Shown here: positions 9,191-16,619 of the stretch, one piece after another
Numbering within the stretch: the stretch's first letter is position 1
Layout of the letters: every line of letters starts with the position of its first letter
Assembly (NCBI GenBank): GCA_009784985.1
Contig: WQXF01000008.1
Coordinates: 1 to 39,448, forward strand
DNA from: Clostridia bacterium
Lineage (GTDB): Bacteria > Bacillota > Clostridia > Christensenellales > Aristaeellaceae
Direction of reading: 5' to 3'
Length of the DNA: 39,448 nucleotides
Made by a program: the position numbers and the translations under genes
The notes under the pieces: model-generated
The model's input: the letters and a program-made list of their open reading frames with translations, nothing else
Told to the model about the DNA's origin: nothing
Databases searched by the model: none

Positions 9191-10588
9191 TTACTCTATC
9201 TGAAACGGAATGCCCTTCTCCTCTGCATACCGGGCAGCATAACTGCCTGCGGAGACTCTGAGGGTCAGGTTGGGACAATGAGCAAATGCATCCTCTCCGA
9301 TGAGTTCTACTGTTGTAGGAATGATAACAAATGCTAAATTCTCACATCCATAAAACGCACTAGGGCCAATCAAGATCAGGCCTTCTGGAATAACGATTGA
9401 GTTAATCGAATTACTGTACCAGAACACTCCCTCGCCTATTGCTACCACAGGCATGCCGTCCAGCATATCCGGGATCGACAGGATCGTCTCCCTACCTCTA
9501 TCGACGTAGTCGATAATCGCCGCTGTGCCATCCTCCACAATAAACGTGTAATCACCACTCACCTTTTCCGCATTGGGGGATATCCCTTCGACCATTCTCT
9601 CAACCGTTCTGCAAACGATTTCTCCGCTCGTATTAATATACCCGCTCCACCCATCCCACACGTGGGCATAGCCGTTTGCAAAAGGACTTGCACTAATCCA
9701 TTGTGGCGGTAGTTCATAGTCACCCTGTGCGTTGATAAATCCAGTATACCCATCTACAGAAGCACTCGCTAAACCATCGGAAAATGGCCATGCCTTTTCC
9801 CATTGCGGCTCAATAACCAGCGTTCCTTTTTGGTTGATGTAACCCCACATCTGATCAATGCTCACGGGTGCTAAGCCATTATCGCCGAAGTATCCCACAC
9901 TGTCCCAATTGCCCCTCAGGTGCACTTCGCCACTTTGGTCAATAAACACCCAATCGCCATTTATTTCCGGCAATACACCCGCAAGCCCACCGGAAAAACC
10001 GCGTGCATTATGGTATTGCAATGGAATCACAACTTCTCCGGCTATATTAATAAACCCATGTAGTCCATCTTTCTCCACCATAGCCAATCCTTCGCTGAAA
10101 CTTGAAGCATCATCCCAAATGAAGGGTATCTCCACTTTACCCTGGAGATTCATATATCCTTTTCCTTCGCCTTTATCGGCCACAAACAAAGAATGCGAGA
10201 CATCTAAAGCCCATATGTACCATTGGGGTGCAACAACTTCGTTGCCTTGCATATCAATGTACCAGAATTGGTGATTCTCCATAAGTCTTCCTATGCCTTC
10301 GTAAAAGGAAATCTTTCCGTTTGCTTTAAGTTCGAATACCCATTCTCCCTGCTGGTTGATCACCCCCCATTTGCCATCCTGACGCACGGTCGCTATCCCA
10401 TCAACAAAGGGGGTAACTTCATCAAACACAGGAGGTGTTAACACCGTCATCTCAAGCCCTATCAAGCCTATTTTCCCGTCCTGCTCATAATAGGCGACCG
10501 TATCTTGATAAGCCCATATTGTTTTGCTCTCTGCCATCGTCGTATTTGCGATTATGAGCATAAAGCAAAAGGTACACACCCACAACAA
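9191..10588 (-). CDS. Secreted WG-repeat protein with BspA-like LRR tail
   Basis: The protein begins with a hydrophobic signal peptide ending near NTTMA, followed by about seven WG repeats (DGKWGVINQQGEWV, WGYINQKGTLVIEPQW, TGFINAQGDYELPPQW, WSGYINTSGEIV) up to about residue 330. The last 110 residues resemble BspA-type repeats (IVIPEGLILIGPSAFYGCENL). WG proteins are surface or periplasmic beta-propeller-like modules of unknown function. The start is unclear: TTG at 10588 is too far from the GGAGGT at 10613-10608, whereas the in-frame ATA at 10600 sits at ideal spacing and gives the classical IKKRLL signal-peptide start. Confidence 0.82.
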   Translation of the reverse strand: MLWVCTFCFMLIIANTTMAESKTIWAYQDTVAYYEQDGKIGLIGLEMTVLTPPVFDEVTPFVDGIATVRQDGKWGVINQQGEWVFELKANGKISFYEGIGRLMENHQFWYIDMQGNEVVAPQWYIWALDVSHSLFVADKGEGKGYMNLQGKVEIPFIWDDASSFSEGLAMVEKDGLHGFINIAGEVVIPLQYHNARGFSGGLAGVLPEINGDWVFIDQSGEVHLRGNWDSVGYFGDNGLAPVSIDQMWGYINQKGTLVIEPQWEKAWPFSDGLASASVDGYTGFINAQGDYELPPQWISASPFANGYAHVWDGWSGYINTSGEIVCRTVERMVEGISPNAEKVSGDYTFIVEDGTAAIIDYVDRGRETILSIPDMLDGMPVVAIGEGVFWYSNSINSIVIPEGLILIGPSAFYGCENLAFVIIPTTVELIGEDAFAHCPNLTLRVSAGSYAARYAEEKGIPFQIE

Positions 10589-10639
10589 ACGCTTTTTTAT
10601 GCCGACGACCTCCAGCCCTCTATAAAGTAACGTGAAACT

Positions 10640-10950
10640 GCATCATGGTACATCCAAAAATTCCACTGCCCTTGGCTCTTTGATAACGTCAGTATACCAC
10701 GGCAAAATAGCAAGAACAACGAAAAATGCGCTCCTGGGTTTTTTCTCTTGCTTGTTTTGGCATAAACAGATTATAATGGACATAGACTTTTATTTTGCTT
10801 GTGGATATCCGTTCGGCTTTTCCCAGGGCTTGTCCACATCCACTTTTGTTACCCACCGCGCTTATTGCCTACTTTTCCACCGTTTCCACCGTACCTACGA
10901 CTATTACGGTATTTATTCTCTACATCTACTACATCTGGGAGGGTCGCGCG
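10640..10950 (+). promoter_or_regulatory. dnaN leader with DnaA-box-like cluster; candidate replication origin element
   Basis: This 360-base gap between the WG-repeat gene and dnaN carries several sequences close to the DnaA box TTATCCACA: TGTGGATAT (10800-10808, reverse, 8 of 9), TTGTCCACA (10830-10838, 8 of 9), TTACCCACC (10849-10857, 7 of 9) and TTTTCCACC (10873-10881, 7 of 9), plus GTTTCCACC. A promoter-like TTGCTT (10748) and TATAAT (10772-10777) are 18 bases apart. The arrangement before dnaN-recF suggests an origin or a DnaA-regulated leader. No exact box is present and dnaA is not adjacent, so the origin assignment is tentative. Confidence 0.4.
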
Positions 10951-12051
10951 ATGCGTTTTCAATGCCAAGTTTCTCACCTAATGGCCGGTTTGGCCGTTGT
11001 TACCCGTGCCCTTGCCACGCGTTCCACATTGCAAATACTGGAGGGCGTGCTGCTGGAAACCTGCCCGCAAGGGCTTCGCCTTACCTGTACCGACCTGGCC
11101 TTGGGCATCGAAACCCTGGTAGAAGCCCAGGTGGCCGAAGAAGGGCGGGTGGTGATGCCGGGCCGCTTGTTTCACGAAATTGTCCGAAAGCTGCCCGACA
11201 GTATGGTGGAAGTAACAGTGAACGAAAATCAATCGGCGGTGATCCGCTGCCAAAAATCCCGTACTACCCTGGCCGGTCTCCATGCCGCAGAGTTCCCGGA
11301 GTTACCGGAAGTTGAGGGTGGCAACGTGATCGCCGTGCCACAAAAGGCGCTGCGCAACCTGATTCAAAAGACTTGTTTTGCCATCGCTACAGATGAATCC
11401 CGCCCGTTGCTTACCGGCTGCTTGATGGAGATCGAAGCCGAAGAGATTCGTCTGGTAGCGCTGGACGGTTTTCGTTTGGCGCTGCGTAAGCTGATGCATA
11501 CCCAAAGCGTAGAGCCCATGCAAGCGGTGGTTCCGGGCAAGGTGCTGTCCGAATTGGCCAAAGTGTTGGCCGACGAGGAGGTTGAGGTGCAACTCAACAT
11601 TGGCCGTACCCATCTTTCTGCCGATATGGGCATAACCCGTGTGGTAACCCGGTTGTTGGAGGGGGAATACACACGTTATCGCCGCATATTGCCCACCGAA
11701 TGGAACACCAAAGTAAAAGTACAGCGCGACGCCTTTGAAAAATCCATTGATCGGGCGGGATTGATGGCTCGTGAAGGCAAAAATAACTTGGTTCGTTTTC
11801 AAATTGCCGATCAGCAGCTTACCATGACGTCTAACGCAGAGCAGGGCGATGTGCAGGAGCAACTGGATCTGCTGGTAGACGGCAAAGACCTGGAAATCGC
11901 CTTTAACGTACGTTATATGAGCGACGTGCTCAAGGCCCTTGATGACGAAGATATTTGTTTGCGCTTTAACTCCAACGTAAGCCCCTGCGAGATTTGCCCG
12001 CCCGAGGGTGATGAATATCTGTACTTGGTGCTGCCTGTACGTGTGATTTGA
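10951..12051 (+). CDS. dnaN: DNA polymerase III beta subunit (sliding clamp)
   Basis: The 366-residue protein is the ring-forming processivity clamp. It starts MRFQCQVSHLMAGLAVV, contains three clamp domains with typical segments (LQILEGVLLE, LLTGCLMEIE, VVTRLLEGEYTRYRRILP) and ends in YLYLVLPVRVI, the usual VLMPVR-like clamp C-terminus. The ATG at 10951 has GGGAGG 7 bases upstream; the in-frame extension to 10795 lies in the DnaA-box-rich leader and is rejected. It is followed by a hairpin element, then recF, the order seen near Firmicute origins apart from the missing dnaA. Confidence 0.95.
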   Translation: MRFQCQVSHLMAGLAVVTRALATRSTLQILEGVLLETCPQGLRLTCTDLALGIETLVEAQVAEEGRVVMPGRLFHEIVRKLPDSMVEVTVNENQSAVIRCQKSRTTLAGLHAAEFPELPEVEGGNVIAVPQKALRNLIQKTCFAIATDESRPLLTGCLMEIEAEEIRLVALDGFRLALRKLMHTQSVEPMQAVVPGKVLSELAKVLADEEVEVQLNIGRTHLSADMGITRVVTRLLEGEYTRYRRILPTEWNTKVKVQRDAFEKSIDRAGLMAREGKNNLVRFQIADQQLTMTSNAEQGDVQEQLDLLVDGKDLEIAFNVRYMSDVLKALDDEDICLRFNSNVSPCEICPPEGDEYLYLVLPVRVI

Positions 12052-12059
12052 TCAGCAAG

Positions 12060-12188
12060 AATCCCTCCACCGCTGCGGCGGTTCCCCTCCCTTTAACAAG
12101 GGAGGTAGGGGTTAAAAACGACAACTTTGCTAAAATCCCTTACCCCCCTTGTAAAAGGGAGGAGGGCCACCGCAGTGGCGGGGGGATT
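12060..12188. repeat. MITE-like long inverted repeat between dnaN and recF
   Basis: The 129-base segment starts AATCCCTCCACCGCTGCGG and ends CCGCAGTGGCGGGGGGATT. The two halves are imperfect reverse complements over about 54 bases, and each half also contains its own smaller stem (CCTCCCTTT-AACAAGGGAGG and its counterpart). It has no coding capacity. The right end places GAGG just before the recF TTG. Such palindromes are dispersed non-autonomous repeats in gut Firmicutes; I infer this class from structure only. Confidence 0.75.
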
Positions 12189-12202
12189 CCGAGGACATAA
12201 TT

Positions 12203-13309
12203 TTGCGCGTCACACAGATTGAACTTCGAAACTTTCGCAATTACATACATGCCGGGCTTAGCCCCGATCCGCGCCTCACAGTGCTTACCGGCCCCAATGC
12301 CCAGGGGAAAACCAACGTACTGGAGGCGCTGCATTTGTGCTGCCTTGGGCGCTCCCACCGCACCGCCCACGACCGGGAGCTGATCGCTTGGGGCCAGGAG
12401 CGGTGTTCGGTGAAGGTGGCGGTACGCCGAAGCGACGGCCTGCACGAGGCAGCGGTTTTTTTGCACCGGGGGGATACAAAACGTAAGCAAGTGCAGGTAA
12501 ATGGCAAACAAGTAGCGCGAATCGGCGAGTTGATGGGGCATTTTCATGGCATTCTATTTTCGCCGGAGGATCTTTCCATCGTAAAGGATGGGCCGGGTGA
12601 ACGGCGGCGTTTTTTGGATATGGAACTCTCTCAGTTGCGGCCGGTGGTGTTTTACGCGCTGCAACGGTATGCCCGCGCGCTGAGCCAACGCAACAATCTG
12701 CTCCGGGAACTGCAAAAAACCCCTGCGCTGCGCGCCACCTTGGACGCATGGGATGAGCAGCTTGCTGAAGCCGGGGTGGCCCTGGTATTGCACCGCCGCT
12801 CTTACATCGAGGCCCTTGCCGCCCAGGCGCAAAAAAATTACGCTGCCATCGCCGGTGAAAGTGAGCCGTTGATCCTGCGGTATTGTACCCAAATCGATGC
12901 CGATGGGGATCAGCAGGCCTTGGCCGCATTGTTCCTGGCCCGCTTGTTGAAGGCGCGGGAGGAAGACATTCGCCGGGGCGCCACTAGCGTTGGCCCTCAT
13001 CGAGACGATCTTCGCTTGCTCTTAGGTGGCCGGGAGGTGCGGGTGTACGGCTCCCAGGGCCAGCAGCGTACGGTGGTGCTATCGCTCAAGCTGGCCGAGT
13101 TAGACGTGGTACGCGCCGAGCGCGGCGAAAACCCGGTGCTTTTGCTAGACGATGTGATGAGCGAGTTGGATCCTTACCGCCGCCGCCAACTGGTAGAGCG
13201 TATCGCCGGGGTGCAGACCATCGTAACTTGCACCGATCCCAGCGATTTGGGCGGCGCTGAGCCCGGCGCGGTGTATCGTGTGAATGCGGGGACGCTCACT
13301 GCACAATAG
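12203..13309 (+). CDS. recF: DNA replication and repair protein RecF
   Basis: This 368-residue SMC-like ATPase loads RecA at single-strand gaps. It shows the N-terminal IELRNFRNY, Walker A GPNAQGKTN (30-38), the RecF signature around LFSPEDLSIVKDGPGERRRFLD, and Walker B VLLLDDVMSELD (Asp316-Asp317), with the SQGQQRTVVLSLKLAEL signature before it. The TTG at 12203 is 8 bases after GAGG and gives the family's normal N-terminus. It lies 11 bases upstream of the purL-like gene. Confidence 0.95.
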   Translation: MRVTQIELRNFRNYIHAGLSPDPRLTVLTGPNAQGKTNVLEALHLCCLGRSHRTAHDRELIAWGQERCSVKVAVRRSDGLHEAAVFLHRGDTKRKQVQVNGKQVARIGELMGHFHGILFSPEDLSIVKDGPGERRRFLDMELSQLRPVVFYALQRYARALSQRNNLLRELQKTPALRATLDAWDEQLAEAGVALVLHRRSYIEALAAQAQKNYAAIAGESEPLILRYCTQIDADGDQQALAALFLARLLKAREEDIRRGATSVGPHRDDLRLLLGGREVRVYGSQGQQRTVVLSLKLAELDVVRAERGENPVLLLDDVMSELDPYRRRQLVERIAGVQTIVTCTDPSDLGGAEPGAVYRVNAGTLTAQ

Positions 13310-13320
13310 GAGGAAAACGA

Positions 13321-16300
13321 ATGCCGGTTACACGTATCTATGTGGAAAAAAAAATGGGCTTTGATGTGGAAGCCCAGCGCCTTTGTGCAGAATTGCGTGA
13401 TATGCCGGGTGTATCCGGCCTGCGAAACCTGCGGATATTCCGCCGATATGATGTGGAAAACCTGCCGTCAGAGGCAATCGAAACAGCGCGCCATACCATC
13501 TTTTCCGAACCTAGCCTGGAAAAGCTGTATGAGGAGAACCTTCCTCCCCTGCCGGACGCGGTAATTGCCGTGGCATTCAAACCCGGCCACTATGATCAAC
13601 ATGCCGACGGCACAGCCCAATGCTTGCAACTGCTTACCCAAGATCAACGCCCGGCAGTGGCATGTGCCAAGGTATACGTATTCGAAGGAGATATCACCGA
13701 GGAGCAGCTGGATCAGATTCGCCGCGTTTTGATCGATCCCGTAACATCGTTTGAAGCAGCCGCAGATAAGCCCGATACCTTGGCTCAAGCGCCTTGCCCG
13801 GCCGAACCGGAGCCCGTAATCACGGGTTTTGCCGAAATCTCACGCCGCAAGCTGGTGTCCTTTTGCAAAACATGGGATTTGTTGATGAGTGTGGAGGATT
13901 TGGCTCGTTGCCAGGCCTATTTTCGTGATCAGGAGCAGCGGGATCCCACCCTTGCCGAATTGCGGGTGATCGACGCCTGTTGGTCGGCGCGAGATATTTC
14001 CAGGGAAATAAACCAGTGCGCCATCGTGGTGGACGCCCAGGTAGACGGGGCGCGGGAGCCTTGGCTGGTGGCGCTAAAAGCTGCCCCCAATTTGGGTGAA
14101 GCCATCCATGACGCGCTGAGGGTTGGGACATACGCGTACCAGGCGATGCGGATTAGCGGCCGTGGAGACCCCCGGGAGGCCGTTGCAGCGGCGCAACAAT
14201 TTGCTGGCTATTGCAACCAGATTGGTTTGGCCGTGGGCAAGGTGCAGGAGGTGTACCATCCGGATTTTACTAATCAGCCCTTTGAGATGGGTGCGGTGAT
14301 CGCCGCCGCGCCCATGAGCAACTTTTGCCAAACTGTCCCCGAGCCAGGCGACGTGGTGCTGCAAATTGGCGGAGCGGATTCCTCCTATACGGCGCGGAAT
14401 TTGCAGCGCCTGTTTCGCAACCCGGATTTTGTGCGCCGTATCAAGGGTTGCGGCGATGTAACAAAGCTAGCGCCCGGTTTGCGCATAGATCTGGATAGCG
14501 TTACCGAATCTCCCGAGAATTTGGCCTGCCTCACCAGCCCCCAAGATGTGGCGCAAATCATGCGGCTCACATCCCAAGAGAACTTGGTATGCGCCCTGAT
14601 CGCCGAGGTAACCAAGGAACCCCGGCTTCGTATGCGCCGGAGGGGCCAAGAAATTGTGCATATCGCCAGTGAGTTTTTGGATTGCCATACGGACAATCGG
14701 CACGCCAAAGCACGGATCAACCCGCTCGATGCCTCCGATCCCTATCCGTTGCGCTTGCCCGCTGTACTTTTGTCTGATGTATTGCCCAAAGAAAGCTGGT
14801 TGCGCTTGTTGGGCGACCCAAACGTGGGCAATCAGCGTGGCCTGGTGGAGCGGTTCGACAGTGGCGCAGGGGGCGGCACGGTGATCGCTCCCTTTGGCGG
14901 GACGTTTCGGGGCACACCCAACGAGGCCATGGCCGCGTTGTTGCCCGCGCCCGGCGCCACCACCACCATGACCCTTCTGGCCTATGGGTACGATCCTGGA
15001 TTGTGCGCTTGGAGCCCTTACCACGGCGGGGTGTACGCTGTGCTGGAGGCCATTGCTAAGATAGTGGCCGCCGGTGGTGATGCATCTGCCTGTCGCCTGG
15101 CATTGCAGGCGAGTGCTCCCTATGCCGGTAAAGAGGGCGCTTTGGATGCACAACGTGCCATGGAACTGCCGGCCATGGACTGTCATCACACCGTAAACGA
15201 ACCCGGCGCGCCACCTGTCGTCATAGCCTACGCCATGGCTGTCGAAGACGTTGTGCGGGTGATCACACCCGAGTTTAAGGGGCCGAGCCATACCCTGGCG
15301 TACTTTGCCATGCCCCGTGACACCAACCTCCTGCCCGATTATCCCGCCCTTCGTGCCGCTTACGACGCCATCCATGTGGCCATGCGCAAGCGCCAGGTTC
15401 TATCGGCACATACCGTGGGGCACGGTGGCCTAGCCGCTGCGCTAACGCGTATGGCGCTGGGCAACCGCATCGGCTGCTCCATCTCCAGCGATCTAAATCA
15501 AACCGATCTGTTTTTGCCCGGCTGGGGAGGCTTGGTATTGGAGCTGACCGACGCCATCCCTGGCCTCACCGTTATCGGGCATACCACCGAGGAACCCGTC
15601 ATCCACCACAGGAAGATGTTTCTTTCCCTGGCCGATATCCTCGCCGCCTGGGAAGCGCCAACTTCCGGCGCGCTCCCCACCCAAGCGTCGTCTTTGGCCG
15701 CGGCATCGCCGCCCCAGCAAACATCCTTTTATGCACAGCGCGGCCAGGAAAAAGCACGTTTTCGTACTGCCCGGCCCAGGGTGTGTATCCCCTGCTTCCC
15801 CGGCACCAACAGCGAGCTGGACTGCGCCCGTGCTTTTGAGCGCGCCGGAGCCAGCACCGATCTAATCGTATTCCGCAATACCTCGCCCCAGGCCATCACC
15901 GACTCGGTGCGCGCCCTGGCCCAGGCCATCGGCCGCGCCCAGATTGTGATGCTGCCCGGCGGTTTTACCCACGGCTCCGGCAAGTTTATCGCCACCGCCC
16001 TGCGCGCCTCCCAAATCGCCGACGCCATCAACGATTTGCTAAACAACCGCGACGGCCTGATGCTGGGCATCTGCAACGGCTTTCAGGCGCTGATCAAGCT
16101 GGGCCTGCTGCCTGGTGGCTCCATGATTGTGCCGGGCGAAAACGATGCCGCTCTTACCCACAACACATCGGGCCGCCATGTGTCGATTCACGCCCATACC
16201 GTGGTCACCTCGGTCAAGTCGCCGTGGATGGCCGGTGTGGAGCCGGGCCAGGTATTTGCGGTGGGTATGTCCCACGGCGAGGGCCGGTTTGTGTGCGGCG

Positions 16301-16554
16301 AAGCCCAGCTCAAGGAGCTGTACGCTGCTGGGCAGATTGTGACCCAGTATTGCGAACCGGACGGAACCCCCACCATGCGCACGCCCCACAACCCCAACGG
16401 TTCGGCGTGGGCGGTGGAGGGCATCTGCTCCCCCGATGGCCGCATACTGGGCAAAATGGGCCACAGTGAGCGGGTGGGGCCGGGGGTGGCGGTGAATATT
16501 CCGGGGGAGAAGGATCAGAGGTTGTTTGTGTCGGGGGTGGGGTATTTTGCGTGA
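13321..16554 (+). CDS. PurL-like protein with degenerate synthetase halves and intact glutaminase triad
   Basis: The 1077 residues align along their length with clostridial single-chain FGAM synthase (about 1240 aa): IYVEKKMGFDVEAQRL, YDQHADGTAQCLQLLTQDQR, YQAMRISG, YCNQIGLAVGKVQEVYHP, EEPVI, and a C-terminal GATase. However, the first half lacks SDHCRHTTF (here WSARDIS, 221-227), NETHNHPTEIEPFGG (here KAAPNLGEAIHD, from 253), the GRTGRDGxGGA loop (here GGADSSYTARN, 350-360), the DFGAGGVS region (CGDVTKLAPG, 377-386) and SESQERM. The second half lacks GGKDSMSG (MDCHHTVNE, 619-627). The GATase keeps Cys918 in GICNGFQ and His1048-x-Glu1050, but has lost the AGDEP loop after GGF. FGAM synthesis is therefore doubtful. 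It follows recF by 11 bases with GGAGG upstream. Confidence 0.85.
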   Translation: MPVTRIYVEKKMGFDVEAQRLCAELRDMPGVSGLRNLRIFRRYDVENLPSEAIETARHTIFSEPSLEKLYEENLPPLPDAVIAVAFKPGHYDQHADGTAQCLQLLTQDQRPAVACAKVYVFEGDITEEQLDQIRRVLIDPVTSFEAAADKPDTLAQAPCPAEPEPVITGFAEISRRKLVSFCKTWDLLMSVEDLARCQAYFRDQEQRDPTLAELRVIDACWSARDISREINQCAIVVDAQVDGAREPWLVALKAAPNLGEAIHDALRVGTYAYQAMRISGRGDPREAVAAAQQFAGYCNQIGLAVGKVQEVYHPDFTNQPFEMGAVIAAAPMSNFCQTVPEPGDVVLQIGGADSSYTARNLQRLFRNPDFVRRIKGCGDVTKLAPGLRIDLDSVTESPENLACLTSPQDVAQIMRLTSQENLVCALIAEVTKEPRLRMRRRGQEIVHIASEFLDCHTDNRHAKARINPLDASDPYPLRLPAVLLSDVLPKESWLRLLGDPNVGNQRGLVERFDSGAGGGTVIAPFGGTFRGTPNEAMAALLPAPGATTTMTLLAYGYDPGLCAWSPYHGGVYAVLEAIAKIVAAGGDASACRLALQASAPYAGKEGALDAQRAMELPAMDCHHTVNEPGAPPVVIAYAMAVEDVVRVITPEFKGPSHTLAYFAMPRDTNLLPDYPALRAAYDAIHVAMRKRQVLSAHTVGHGGLAAALTRMALGNRIGCSISSDLNQTDLFLPGWGGLVLELTDAIPGLTVIGHTTEEPVIHHRKMFLSLADILAAWEAPTSGALPTQASSLAAASPPQQTSFYAQRGQEKARFRTARPRVCIPCFPGTNSELDCARAFERAGASTDLIVFRNTSPQAITDSVRALAQAIGRAQIVMLPGGFTHGSGKFIATALRASQIADAINDLLNNRDGLMLGICNGFQALIKLGLLPGGSMIVPGENDAALTHNTSGRHVSIHAHTVVTSVKSPWMAGVEPGQVFAVGMSHGEGRFVCGEAQLKELYAAGQIVTQYCEPDGTPTMRTPHNPNGSAWAVEGICSPDGRILGKMGHSERVGPGVAVNIPGEKDQRLFVSGVGYFA

Positions 16555-16559
16555 GGTGC

Positions 16560-16589
16560 TTGCCGGAATCGGCAGGCTTCGAGTATAAT
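16560..16589 (+). promoter_or_regulatory. Promoter of the Roc-COR gene
   Basis: TTGCCG (16560-16565) and TATAAT (16584-16589) are 18 bases apart. A small palindrome TGCCG-GAAT-CGGCA overlaps the -35 box and may be an operator. The ATG is 30 bases downstream. Confidence 0.55.
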
Positions 16590-16619
16590 AATGGAAAACA
16601 GAAGAGGAGTGAGGCACAG

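Noticed and set aside
10795-10950. N-terminal extension of DnaN by 52 residues
   Set aside because: It would translate the DnaA-box-like leader into hydrophobic sequence unlike any clamp, and a good ribosome binding site precedes ATG 10951.
14467-15375. Long antisense open frame of 302 codons within the purL-like gene
   Set aside because: Its composition follows the GC-rich third positions of the real gene, and it has no ribosome binding site or recognisable domain.
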